In this document: in pieces, positions 55,935-64,000 of the stretch
Numbering within the stretch: the first letter of the stretch is position 1
Layout of the letters: each line of letters opens with the position of its first letter
NCBI GenBank assembly: GCA_003577305.1
Contig: QEVL01000002.1
Coordinates: 62,001-126,000 of the forward strand
From: Burkholderiales bacterium
GTDB lineage: Bacteria; Pseudomonadota; Gammaproteobacteria; Burkholderiales; Burkholderiaceae_E
Direction of reading: 5' to 3'
Length of the DNA: 64,000 nucleotides
Made by a program: the position numbers and the translations under genes
The notes under the pieces: generated by a model
Database searches by the model: none
Told to the model about the DNA's origin: nothing
The model's input: the letters and a program-made list of their open reading frames with translations, nothing else

Positions 55935-58013
55935 ATGGTGCCGGCGCTCGGATCCGCGATCCCTCAGCCGCACGACCCGGTCGCGGTCGAGCCGCTGGAG
56001 AGCGTGGTGCCCGCGCCTCGGGTCGCATCGGCCACGCCCTGGCTCGCCTGGCTGATCGGGCTGACGGCCGGAGTAGCGGCAGTCGGCCTGTGGGCGGCAC
56101 TGCTCGCACAGGAAGAGGCCCGGTTCGCGCACGCTGCCGCCATGCGGCTGGAGACCGTGCGTAACCAGATCGTCGCGCGCATGGACTCGCGCGTGCTGGC
56201 GCAGGTGCGCATGGCCAGGCGCTGGGAAATGCGCGGACAACCGCCGCGCGGCGAATGGGAATCCGATGCCGACCAGTACATGCGCCACTACGCCGGCCTG
56301 CTCGACGTCGCCCGGTTGGATTCCCTGCTCGAAGTACAGTGGGCGCGGGGTGCGGGCGGGACCGACGATACGCTTGCTTCCTCTTCCGCGGCAACGCAGT
56401 CCATCGCGCACGGACGTCGGCAAATCGCAGTGACGTCCGTGTTTTCACACGCCGTCGGGGGAAAAGCCTTCGCGGTCGTTGTGCCGATCTTCCGGGGCGA
56501 CGCATTCGACGGCATGATCGTGACGGTCCACGGCGTGCGGGCGCTGCTCGACGACATCCTGGGCAACGACATCGCGCCTGGATACGGCATTCGAGTGATG
56601 GACGGGCGCGAGACCATCTATCTTCGCGGCGACATCGCGGACGACGTCGAACCCCGGTTTCACCAAAACGCCGGCGTGCGCCTCCTGAACGCCGAGTGGC
56701 GGGTGGACGTGTGGCCGCTCGCGAAGACGCTTTCGGCGGCGCACACGCCGCTGCCGCGCGCGGTGCTGTCCGGCGGCCTTACTCTGGCACTGCTCCTCGC
56801 GGTGGCGACGCGCATGGCGCAGCTGGCACGCTTGCGGGCAATCGAAACCGAATCGGCTAATCGTCGATTGCAACGGGAAGTCGCGGCGCGGCAGCGTACG
56901 CAGGAGCGCCTGCGCAAGCTCTCGAGCGCGGTCGAACAGAGTCCCACCATGGTGCTCATTACCGACGTTGCCGGAGCGATCGAGTACGTCAATCCGAGGT
57001 TCACCCAGGTGACCGGATACGCGCTCGACGAAGTACGCGGGCGCAATCCACGCCTTCTCAAGAGCGGGTGCACGCCCCCGGCCACGCATGCGCAGCTCTG
57101 GCGAACAATCGCCGCCGGCGGCGAATGGCGCGGCGAACTCTGCAACCGGAAGAAGAACGGCGAGAGCTACTGGGAGCACATCGCGATCTCCCCGATCCGC
57201 GACGAGCAAGACCGCCTCACGCACTTCCTCGCCGAGGCCGAAGACATCACGGAGCGCAAGCGCCTGCAGGAGGAAGTCAGCGCGCGCAACCGCGAGAGCG
57301 CCGAGAACCGGGCGCTCGCAGTCATGGGACAGGCTGCGACCATGATCGCCCACGACCTGCGCAATCCGCTTTCGACCGTGAAGATGAGTCTCGGCATCCT
57401 GGGCAAGCACGCCGGCAAGGATCTCAGCGACACCGAGCAGGAGATCAATCGACTCGCGCTCGATCAGGTGCGCTACATGGAAGAGGTGCTCTCGGAGCTG
57501 CTCAGCTTCTCGCGTCCGGATGCGCTGCAGCCGACCTGGCTCAGCATCGACAAGGTGCTCGATACGGCGGTGCTTCTGGTGCAGCGAGAAATCGACGAGC
57601 ACAAAGCCCGTGTCGACACTGGCCACGCGCCGGGACTGCCGACGCTGCACGGCGACGCCAACAAGCTGCGACAGGCGTTCTCCAATCTCATCCTGAACGC
57701 GGTGCAGGCGTGCGAAGGCATTGCCGGCCGGACGCCCGAGGTCCACGTGCTCACCCGCGTGCAGCTGGGCCGACAATCACCCGAGATCTGCGTGGAGATC
57801 GCCGACAACGGCTGCGGGATTCCCGAGCGGTTCGGCGAACGCGTGTTCGAGCCTTTCTTCACCAGTCGTGCGCGAGGCACCGGCCTGGGACTGCCCATCG
57901 CCAGGCGGATCATCGAGCAGCACCGCGGCCGTATCGAACTGCGCAGCGAGCCCGGGGGCGGCACCTGCGTCGTCGTCACGCTACCCACCGGCCCGGTGAG
58001 CGATGCTCCATGA
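55935..58013 (+). CDS. Membrane sensor histidine kinase with CHASE-like and PAS domains
   Basis: The 692-aa kinase has one membrane helix at about 36-58 and a periplasmic CHASE-like sensor (about 60-275: 'YMRHYAGLLDVARLD', 'SVFSHAVGGKAFAVVVPIFRGDAFDGMIV'). A second helix near 275-295 and a coiled coil precede a PAS domain with a PAC tail (about 325-445: 'ITDVAGAIEYVNPRFTQVTGY', 'GESYWEHIAISPIRDEQDRLTHFLAEAEDITERK'). HisKA has the phospho-acceptor His473 in 'MIAHDLRNPLSTVKM'. HATPase N, G1 and G2 boxes are present ('NLILNAVQAC', 'DNGCGIP', 'GTGLGLPIARRI'). The stop overlaps the regulator start (ATGA), so they form a pair. The CHASE-like domain suggests a periplasmic ligand, perhaps the enzyme's substrate. 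Confidence 0.92.
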   Translation: MVPALGSAIPQPHDPVAVEPLESVVPAPRVASATPWLAWLIGLTAGVAAVGLWAALLAQEEARFAHAAAMRLETVRNQIVARMDSRVLAQVRMARRWEMRGQPPRGEWESDADQYMRHYAGLLDVARLDSLLEVQWARGAGGTDDTLASSSAATQSIAHGRRQIAVTSVFSHAVGGKAFAVVVPIFRGDAFDGMIVTVHGVRALLDDILGNDIAPGYGIRVMDGRETIYLRGDIADDVEPRFHQNAGVRLLNAEWRVDVWPLAKTLSAAHTPLPRAVLSGGLTLALLLAVATRMAQLARLRAIETESANRRLQREVAARQRTQERLRKLSSAVEQSPTMVLITDVAGAIEYVNPRFTQVTGYALDEVRGRNPRLLKSGCTPPATHAQLWRTIAAGGEWRGELCNRKKNGESYWEHIAISPIRDEQDRLTHFLAEAEDITERKRLQEEVSARNRESAENRALAVMGQAATMIAHDLRNPLSTVKMSLGILGKHAGKDLSDTEQEINRLALDQVRYMEEVLSELLSFSRPDALQPTWLSIDKVLDTAVLLVQREIDEHKARVDTGHAPGLPTLHGDANKLRQAFSNLILNAVQACEGIAGRTPEVHVLTRVQLGRQSPEICVEIADNGCGIPERFGERVFEPFFTSRARGTGLGLPIARRIIEQHRGRIELRSEPGGGTCVVVTLPTGPVSDAP

Positions 58014-59401
58014 GCAGGATCCTCGTCGTCGATGACGACCTGGCGAGCTGCCGCACGCTGGAGTTGCATCTGCGCGCCCAGGGCCACGCCGCTCACGTTG
58101 CGCACGACGCCGACGCCGGTCTCGCCGCCGCAGCCCGGATACGGCCGGACCTCGTCATCCTCGACATCCGCATGCCGGGACGATCCGGCCTGCAGGCGCT
58201 GCCCGAATTGAAGCGGATCTGTCCCGGCACGCCCGTCATCATGATCACGGCGTTTCACGACATGGACAGCACCATCGAGGCCATGCAGGGGGGAGCCGCC
58301 GACTACATCCAGAAGCCGATCGACATCGACGAACTCGATGCAGCTGTCGTCAAGGCACTGCGTTCGCTCGAAGCCGAGGCCGACAGCATGCTCGTGGTGC
58401 CTGTTGCCCAGGGCGCGCGACCCGGCGCCGACATCATGGTCGGGCACAGTCGCCTGATGAAGGAAGTGTTCAAGATGATCGGCCTGGCCGCGCAGAGCGC
58501 GGTAACCGTGCTGATCACCGGCGAATCGGGCACAGGCAAGGAACTGGTGGCGCGCGCCATCCATCGTGCCGGGTCGACTCCGACGGGCCCGTTCGTCGCG
58601 GTCAACTGCGCCGCGCTGGTAGACACGCTGATCGAATCCGACATGTTCGGGCACGAAAGGGGAGCCTTCACCGGAGCCACCGATCGGCACCTCGGCAAGT
58701 TCGCGATGGCCGGCGACGGCACCATTTTCCTCGACGAAGTGAGCGAGCTCTCGCCTGCAATCCAGGCGAAGCTATTGCGCGTATTGCAGGAAAAGGAATT
58801 CGTGCCGCTCGGTGGCAAGACGGTGCACACCACCAACGCGCGCGTGATCGCCGCGACCAACGTCGACCTCCGAGAGCGGATCCACCAGGGAGCCTTCCGC
58901 GAAGACCTCTACTACCGACTGCAGGTGGTCACGATCCACCTGCCGCCACTGCGCGAGCGGCGTGAGGACATCCCCGATCTGGTGCAGGCGCTGCTCGGAC
59001 GCATCAACCGGGAGGTGCGCCACGGCGCCTACAGGATGCACCGGGATGCGCTGCATTGCTTCCAGGACTACGACTGGCCTGGCAACGTACGCGAGCTCGA
59101 GAACGTCCTGATGAAAGCGGTCGCACTGTCCTCATCGGAGGCGATCAGCTGCGAAGTGCTGCCTACGCACATGTGCCGGCATGCACAGCGACGGAGTTCC
59201 GTCGCCACACCGGTCGCCGCGCATAGTCTGCGCGAGGTCGAGAAGGCGCACGTCCTGCGGGTGCTGGAGGCGACCGGCTGGCACCGCGGACAAGCGTGCA
59301 CGATCCTTGGCGTGTCACGGCCGCGACTGCGTCGGATGATCCGCCACTTCGGTCTGGTTGCACCGAGCGAGGCGCCGCCCGATGAAGAAGACGCGGAGTA
59401 A
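58010..59401 (+). CDS. NtrC-type sigma-54-dependent response regulator
   Basis: The 463-aa activator has a receiver domain at 1-115 with phospho-acceptor D52 ('DLVILDIRMPGRSG') and K102-like 'YIQKPID'. The AAA+ domain (about 140-375) has Walker A 'GESGTGKELVARAIH', the sigma-54 contact loop G-A-F-T-G-A ('HERGAFTGATDRHLGKF'), Walker B 'DGTIFLDEVSEL' and the R-finger region 'FREDLYYRLQVVTI'. A Fis-type helix-turn-helix ends the protein ('GWHRGQACTILGVSRPRLRRMIRHFGL'). All parts needed for sigma-54 activation are present. It likely binds the paired inverted repeats at 54230-54287 and switches on the molybdoenzyme operon. Confidence 0.95.
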   Translation: MSRILVVDDDLASCRTLELHLRAQGHAAHVAHDADAGLAAAARIRPDLVILDIRMPGRSGLQALPELKRICPGTPVIMITAFHDMDSTIEAMQGGAADYIQKPIDIDELDAAVVKALRSLEAEADSMLVVPVAQGARPGADIMVGHSRLMKEVFKMIGLAAQSAVTVLITGESGTGKELVARAIHRAGSTPTGPFVAVNCAALVDTLIESDMFGHERGAFTGATDRHLGKFAMAGDGTIFLDEVSELSPAIQAKLLRVLQEKEFVPLGGKTVHTTNARVIAATNVDLRERIHQGAFREDLYYRLQVVTIHLPPLRERREDIPDLVQALLGRINREVRHGAYRMHRDALHCFQDYDWPGNVRELENVLMKAVALSSSEAISCEVLPTHMCRHAQRRSSVATPVAAHSLREVEKAHVLRVLEATGWHRGQACTILGVSRPRLRRMIRHFGLVAPSEAPPDEEDAE

Positions 59402-59838
59402 GCGGGCCTGGATTGACAAGACTGCGCGAGCGTGCGACTAGGCCTGTTCACGATGTTCGTGGTGTACGGTATGGCTCTGTAGCCGCCGACCGGTGTCTAC
59501 ACAAGGTATCGGAGGACGCGTTTGCTTTGCTGACCGCGTGCCAGGACCCTGACTCCGTTCTCGGCGGCATAGGCCGTTTCGAAGAGATGGGCCACGGGCG
59601 GCAACCCTCGCCTCTGGCCACGGCCGAATAGGCCGTTTCTGAATGATTGTCGGGAGGCGCCGTCAAGCCGGCGCCTCCCGACGGTCTACCGTGTCACGCC
59701 GCACTTGCTGATAGCGTGAACTGCGCCGCTACGACAGCTACGAACCACAACGACGACCAGAATGAGCAAAGGCACGCCGGCGCAGCCGCTGCCGGCCCAT
59801 GGCTAGCAGCGTACCGGCGCCGCTGCGTTCGTCTACCC
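59402..59838. other. Intergenic region with strong hairpin and a short direct repeat
   Basis: No convincing gene in 437 bp. At 59649-59682 is a perfect 13-bp stem (GTCGGGAGGCGCC pairing with GGCGCCTCCCGAC) with an 8-base loop but no T-run; it may end transcription in either direction. ATAGGCCGTTTC occurs twice, at 59569-59580 and 59628-59639, 59 bp apart. Confidence 0.6.
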
Positions 59839-61365
59839 CTACTGGGTGGACGCCGCCGCGTACTTCTCACGCAGCAGGCGCTTGAGCAGCTTGCCGGTCG
59901 GGTTGCGGGACAGCGGGTGTTCGCTCAGGATGAGCTTCTTCGGGATCTTGTACTTGCCGAGCTTGCCGGTGCAGTGCGCGACGACCTGCTCCAGCGTCAG
60001 CGTCTGGCCCTCCTTCAGCCGTCCGACCGCGCACACCACCTCGCCCCAGGCTGGGTCGGGGATGCCGATCACCGCCACCTCCGCGAACTGCGGCATCTCG
60101 GTCAGCACGCTCTCTACTTCGGCAGGGTAGATGTTCTCGCCGCCGGAGATGACCAGGTCCTTCTTGCGCTCGACCACGTACAGGTAGCCGTCCTCGTCGA
60201 GCCGACCGAGGTCGCCGGTGTACAGCCATCCGTCGATCAGGGTGTCGGCGGTAGCGCGCGGGTCGTTCCAGTACTCGCGCATCACGTGCGGGCCGCGGAT
60301 GATGATCTCGCCGACCTCACCGGGAGGCGTGTCCTTGTCGTTCAGGTCGACGACACGGATATCCGTGTGGAACATCGGCAACCCGGTCGAGCCGATCTTG
60401 TCCAGCGCTCGTTCGGCACTGAGCACCGCCGCGCCGCCGGTGCATTCGGTCAGGCCGTAGACCTGCTGGATCGCGATGCCGAACCGGGTCCACGCCTGGA
60501 TCAGCGGCACCGGCACCGGCGCGGTGCCGCACAGCGCCCAGCGCACCGACGACAGGTCCGTGTCCTGGATCCTCGGTACCTGCAGCATGAAGTGCAGCAT
60601 CGCCGGCACCGCGAGGAACGAGTTGATTCTCCGATCCTGCAGCGTGCGCAGGAAGCCGGCCGGGTCGAAGGCCTTCATCAGCACCGTCGTCGCGCCGACG
60701 TGCGCGTTGATCACCGCATAGATCAGCGCGCCGATGTGGAACAGCGGCAGCGCGATCAGCACGCGGTCGCCCCAGCGCCAGTCGGTGCTGTGCGAGACGG
60801 TGCACGAGTCGTAGAACAGGTTGTCGTGGCTGAGTACCGCGCCCTTGGGCTTGCCGGTGGTGCCCGACGTGAACATGATCACCAGCGGATCCGCGCCGTC
60901 GCCGACCGGCTCGGGCTCGGCGTCCGACGCGAGCGCGGCGAGCGTCGCGTAGCCCTGGTCGGACGCAGCCGCCTCGCCGACGGCGACGTAGGTGATCGGG
61001 GCGAGCAGCCCGCGCAGCGCGTCGACCGTGTTCGCGTACTCCACCCCGTAGGCGAGCGCCCGGATGCCCGCTTCGTTCGCGATGAACGCGAGTTCGGGCG
61101 AGGTCAGCCGCCAGTTCAGCGGCACGACGATCGCGCCGATCTTGGCCAGACCGAAGAAGCAGTCCAGGAACTCGAGCGAATTCGCCAGCAGCAGGCCAAC
61201 GCGATCGCCCGGCGCCACGCCCAGTCCGAGGAAGGCGTGGGCGGCACGGTTGGCGCGCGCGTTCATCGCGCGGAAGCTCAGCTCCTGATCTTCGAAGATG
61301 AACCCGATCCGATCCGGATCGAGCCGTGCGCGCTTGGCGAGGAACAGGCCGATATTGGTTTTCAT
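59839..61365 (-). CDS. Long-chain fatty acid-CoA ligase / acyl-CoA synthetase
   Basis: This 508-aa AMP-forming ligase activates a carboxylic acid as its CoA thioester. The ATG at 61365 follows GGAGG. The AMP-binding P-loop 'VIMFTSGTTGKPKGAVLSHDN', 'QQVYGLTECTGG', 'GWLYTGDLGRLDEDGYLYVVERKKDLVISGGENIYPAEVE' and the catalytic C-terminal lysine region 'RNPTGKLLKRLLREKY' are all present. The acid cannot be told from sequence. With the neighbouring dehydrogenase and Liv-type transporter it may belong to a catabolic cluster. Confidence 0.93.
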   Translation of the reverse strand: MKTNIGLFLAKRARLDPDRIGFIFEDQELSFRAMNARANRAAHAFLGLGVAPGDRVGLLLANSLEFLDCFFGLAKIGAIVVPLNWRLTSPELAFIANEAGIRALAYGVEYANTVDALRGLLAPITYVAVGEAAASDQGYATLAALASDAEPEPVGDGADPLVIMFTSGTTGKPKGAVLSHDNLFYDSCTVSHSTDWRWGDRVLIALPLFHIGALIYAVINAHVGATTVLMKAFDPAGFLRTLQDRRINSFLAVPAMLHFMLQVPRIQDTDLSSVRWALCGTAPVPVPLIQAWTRFGIAIQQVYGLTECTGGAAVLSAERALDKIGSTGLPMFHTDIRVVDLNDKDTPPGEVGEIIIRGPHVMREYWNDPRATADTLIDGWLYTGDLGRLDEDGYLYVVERKKDLVISGGENIYPAEVESVLTEMPQFAEVAVIGIPDPAWGEVVCAVGRLKEGQTLTLEQVVAHCTGKLGKYKIPKKLILSEHPLSRNPTGKLLKRLLREKYAAASTQ

Positions 61366-61626
61366 GACGAGAACCTCCGGAGGTGGCAAACGTCGGGGCG
61401 GTGGGATCAGACTCGTAGCGTGCTCGGCGCAGTGGGCCGTTCGCACAAGCCGACGGTACGCTGGTCCACGCGCAACCGGCAACGCGGCGATCGGTACCGA
61501 CGCCGCGAGGACCTGTAACGGCGCCGACGCGGCGCGGGTGCAGTGTGCGGCATCGCGCGCGACACCGCACCTGGGACGCGTGCAGCCGGCGGTGGGCGGG
61601 CGGACGGACGCATCGCAGCGGCGCGC

Positions 61627-62655
61627 TCAGGGCGCGATAAGCACCTTGCCGGGCCGCTGCAGGGCGGTCGGCAGTTGTTCGAGGACATCGGCCAACGGCA
61701 CACGCGCGCCGACCTGCGTGCGCCAGTGGCCGTCGACGAAGCGCTGCTGCACCGCGTCCACCGCCGCCGCACGCACCGCCGGACTGGCCGCGCGCAGCCA
61801 GCGGCTGAGCCAGAAACCCTCGATGCGCTTGCCGGCGAAGACAAACGCGCGCACGTCCGGCAGGCAGAGCCCGGTCGCGCTCAGGATGCCGTACGCGACC
61901 CAACGGCTGTGCGTCGGCATCGCCAGGAACAGGTTGGCCGACGCCTGGTCGCCGACGGCGTCGAGCAGCAGCCGCGGCGCGTGTGCGTTCAGCGCCGCCG
62001 CGAGGCGCGCCGCGTAGTCGGGTGCGCTGCCGACGAGCACCTCGGCCGCGCCCAGTGCCCGCAGCGCGGCGGCCGCCTCCGTCCGGCGTACGACCGCGAT
62101 CGGTGTCAAGCCGCGCTCGCGCAGCAGCGGGATCAACATGCGGCCGAGCTGGGACGTGGCTGCCGTCAGCACCACCGCGCGCGTGCCGGCCTCGACGGCC
62201 AGCTCGGCCATTGCCAGCGCGGTAAGCGGGTTGACCAGCAGCGCCGCGGCGTCCTCGTCGCGCAGCGCGTTGCCCACCGGGACGCAGGCCATCGGATCGG
62301 TCAGTGCGTACTCGGCCCACGCGCCCGAGGCCGTCGCGAGGAAGCTCACGCGCTTGCCGATCAGTGCCGGGCTCGCGTCCGCGCCGGCGGCCACCACGAT
62401 CCCGGTGCCCTCGAAGCCGGCCGGCGTGCCGCGCACACGCGGCTGTCCGTACGTGCCGGCCACGTAGAGCAGATCGGACGGGTTGACCGGCGACAGCGTC
62501 ACCCGCACGAGCAACTGGTCGGCACCCGGCTGCGGGCGCGTGATCCGGCGCAACGCGATCAACTCCGCCAGCGCCGGCGTGGCCGCGCCCGCAGCCGGGT
62601 CGGCGTAGCCGTCGTGCTGCAGGACCAGCGCGTGCATGTCGTGGGTTGGGCTCAT
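61627..62655 (-). CDS. Quinone-reductase-like MDR-family oxidoreductase
   Basis: The 342-aa medium-chain dehydrogenase/reductase is without the structural-zinc cysteines, like zeta-crystallin-type quinone reductases. The catalytic half contains 'VRVTLSPVNPSDLLYVAGTYGQPRVRGTPAGFEGTGIVVAAG'. The nucleotide-binding half has 'VEAGTRAVVLTAATSQLGRMLIPLLRERG' and 'LLLDAVGDQASANLFLAMPTHSRWVAYGILS'. NADPH-dependent reduction of quinones or enoyl compounds is the family expectation. ATG at 62655 chosen; 'MHALVL' at 62637 is an alternative. Divergent from livH. Confidence 0.88.
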   Translation of the reverse strand: MSPTHDMHALVLQHDGYADPAAGAATPALAELIALRRITRPQPGADQLLVRVTLSPVNPSDLLYVAGTYGQPRVRGTPAGFEGTGIVVAAGADASPALIGKRVSFLATASGAWAEYALTDPMACVPVGNALRDEDAAALLVNPLTALAMAELAVEAGTRAVVLTAATSQLGRMLIPLLRERGLTPIAVVRRTEAAAALRALGAAEVLVGSAPDYAARLAAALNAHAPRLLLDAVGDQASANLFLAMPTHSRWVAYGILSATGLCLPDVRAFVFAGKRIEGFWLSRWLRAASPAVRAAAVDAVQQRFVDGHWRTQVGARVPLADVLEQLPTALQRPGKVLIAP

Positions 62656-62889
62656 CGGGCGGGCGGCCGACGCACGGGCGCGAATCGCATCTGTTCGAGT
62701 CGGTCTCGTTTTCTGAATAGTACTTGAAAAATGAGTGAACATAAAGTACGCTCGTGTCCGGTCGCCCACCCGGCGAGGTCAGCGCGTGCGATCGGCGACC
62801 GGAACGCGCGCCCCGACACAGCCGGCGGCGGATGCCGGGGCGAGCCGGCGCGGCGGCTGCGGTTGGGGGCAGGGCAACGAGGCGGTGAC

Positions 62890-63777
62890 GTGCAGGGTTG
62901 GAGCGACTTCGCACAGATGCTGGCCGCAGGTGCCGCGATCGGCTGCGCCTACGCGATCGTCGCGCTCGGCTTCGTGCTGATCTACAAAGCGAGCGAGATC
63001 GTCAACTTCGCGCAGGGCGACCTGATGATGCTCGGCGCGTTCCTCGGCTACACCTTCATCGTGCTGCTCGGCCTGCCGTTCGCGGTCGGGCTGGTGCTGG
63101 CGGTGCTGTGCCTGGCGCTGGTCGGCGCATTGCTCGACCGCCTGGTGCTGCGCCCGATGGTCGGCGAGCCGGTGTTCGCGATCGTGATCATCACGATCGG
63201 CGTCGGCTTCGTGCTGCGCAGCATCGTGACGATGCTGCCGGCCTGGGGCAGCGACACGCATGCGATCCCCGCCCCGTACGCACGCGGTACCACGCGGCTC
63301 GGCGACGTCGCGATCGGCTCCGAGTACCTGGCGATCATGGCTGCGACGCTCACGCTGATCGTCGTGCTGTACGCGTTCTTCCGCTACACGCGGCTCGGCG
63401 TCGCGATGCAGGCGACCTCGCAGAACCAGCTCGCCGCCTTCCACGTCGGCATCCCGGTGAAGTCGATGCTGTCGCTGATCTGGGCGATCGCCGCCGCCAC
63501 CGCCGCACTTGCCGGGGTGCTGCTCGCGCCGATCGCCTTCGTCCACGTGAACATGGGCTTCATCGGGCTCAAGGCGTTCCCGGCGGCCGTGCTCGGCGGC
63601 TTCGGCTCGATCCCGGGCGCGATCGTCGGCGGGCTGGTGATCGGCGTCGTCGAGGCGCTGGCGGGCTTCTATCTGCCCGAGGGCTTCAAGGACGTCGCCG
63701 CCTACGTGCTGCTGCTGCTGGTGCTCGCGGTGCGGCCGCAGGGACTGTTCGGCGCGTCGGTCGCGAAGAAGGTCTGA
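62890..63777 (+). CDS. livH: Branched-chain amino-acid-type ABC transporter permease LivH
   Basis: The 295-aa inner-membrane permease (about eight helices) starts at GTG 62890, with GAGG about 8 bases upstream. The frame is open further upstream but that part is proline/arginine-rich and non-homologous. The LivH pattern is visible: 'QMLAAGAAIGCAYAIVALGFVLIYKASEIVNFAQGDLMMLGAF', 'TRLGVAMQATSQNQLAAFHVGIPV' (the ABC-contact loop) and 'AFPAAVLGGFGSIPGAIVGGLVIGVVEAL'. The substrate may be branched-chain amino acids or, as often in such catabolic clusters, an aromatic or carboxylic compound. Confidence 0.93.
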   Translation: MQGWSDFAQMLAAGAAIGCAYAIVALGFVLIYKASEIVNFAQGDLMMLGAFLGYTFIVLLGLPFAVGLVLAVLCLALVGALLDRLVLRPMVGEPVFAIVIITIGVGFVLRSIVTMLPAWGSDTHAIPAPYARGTTRLGDVAIGSEYLAIMAATLTLIVVLYAFFRYTRLGVAMQATSQNQLAAFHVGIPVKSMLSLIWAIAAATAALAGVLLAPIAFVHVNMGFIGLKAFPAAVLGGFGSIPGAIVGGLVIGVVEALAGFYLPEGFKDVAAYVLLLLVLAVRPQGLFGASVAKKV

Positions 63778-63781
63778 GCGC

Positions 63782-64000
63782 ATGAACGTGCCGATGCGCA
63801 CCAGCTACGAGCAGGCGATCCGCCTGTTCGACCACTGCGGCGCCGCGCTCGCGTACGCGCTGCTGGTGGCGGCAGCGCTGCTCGCGCCGGCGGTGCTGGG
63901 CGAGTACGTGCTCGCGCAGCTGAGCTTCGTCGCGATCTACGCGATCGCCGGCGTCGGCATGATGCTGCTGATGGGCTACGCCGGCCAGATCTCGCTCGGT
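63782..64000 (+). CDS. livM: ABC transporter permease LivM, 3' truncated by window
   Basis: The first 73 codons of a Liv-type second permease. A membrane helix ('AALAYALLVAAALLAPAVLGEYVLAQLSFVAIYAIAGVGMMLLMGYAGQISLG') includes the LivM signature 'GYAGQISLG' right at the window edge. It starts four bases after livH stops, so the two are co-transcribed. Confidence 0.9.
   Translation, partial: MNVPMRTSYEQAIRLFDHCGAALAYALLVAAALLAPAVLGEYVLAQLSFVAIYAIAGVGMMLLMGYAGQISLG

Noticed and set aside
59413-59631. A 72-codon plus-strand frame after the response regulator
   Set aside because: No ribosome-binding site, no recognisable composition, contains one copy of the repeated dodecamer. Treated as intergenic.
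60317-62914. An 865-codon minus-strand frame over the acyl-CoA ligase and quinone-reductase-like genes
   Set aside because: Shifted reading of two well-supported genes, rich in Arg, with no motifs of its own.

Overview
The window is high-GC DNA from a betaproteobacterium, probably Burkholderiales or Rhodocyclales. The evidence is the rpe-gph-trpE gene order, a betaproteobacterial-type tRNA-Phe, and the close packing of genes with ATGA and GTGA overlaps.

Positions 1 to about 30686 are the right-hand part of an integrative conjugative element (ICE) of the ICEclc/PFGI-1 type. It starts inside a helicase gene and then carries nearly the whole conserved transfer block in the family order: pilL, TIGR03759, lytic transglycosylase, TIGR03765, traD, TIGR03747, RAQPRD, TIGR03758, 03745, 03750, 03746, 03749, 03752, 03751, the VirB4-like ATPase, a DsbA-like protein, TIGR03757, 03756, 03755, a small membrane protein, TraG-N and DUF3742. 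A prlF-yhaV toxin-antitoxin pair, a MobH-type TraI relaxase, two regulators and a P4-type integrase follow. Two insertion sequences have landed in it. A 1267-bp IS3-family element splits the TIGR03757 gene (3-bp duplication CTA). A 2462-bp IS21-family element splits the yhaV toxin (6-bp duplication GGGTCG). The integrase end of the ICE abuts a trpG gene cut after its eighth codon, so the element appears to sit in the 5' end of trpG.

Positions 30687 to about 37945 are core chromosome: trpE with a tryptophan-rich leader peptide, gph, rpe, apaG, a 30-residue membrane protein, mltA, a DsbC-like protein, a UbiH-like hydroxylase and tRNA-Phe.

Positions 37946 to about 41340, just after the tRNA, look like a decayed island. 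They hold two genes of unknown function (one with a twin-arginine signal), a cluster of one HigB-like toxin and three antitoxin-type genes, a tyrosine-integrase remnant, an XRE-type gene and a Fic remnant.

Positions 41352 to 59401 hold the most interesting block. A tightly overlapping ten-gene operon on the minus strand encodes a cytochrome bd-like membrane subunit, a di-haem and a mono-haem cytochrome c, and a Tat-exported type II DMSO-reductase-family molybdoenzyme (alpha, small protein, four-cluster Fe-S beta, NarJ-like chaperone, haem-b gamma). It ends with a UspA-PCP_red fusion and a radical SAM gene that looks frameshifted. It has a well placed sigma-54 promoter preceded by two matching inverted repeats 42 bp apart. 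Facing away are a protoporphyrinogen oxidase, a CHASE/PAS histidine kinase and a sigma-54-dependent response regulator, the likely controllers. The most economical reading is a regulated respiratory chain that moves electrons between a periplasmic oxyanion or small-molecule enzyme and the membrane. The substrate cannot be read from the sequence.

Positions 59839 to 64000 carry a fatty acyl-CoA ligase, a quinone-reductase-like dehydrogenase, and LivH and the start of LivM of a branched-chain amino-acid-type ABC transporter.
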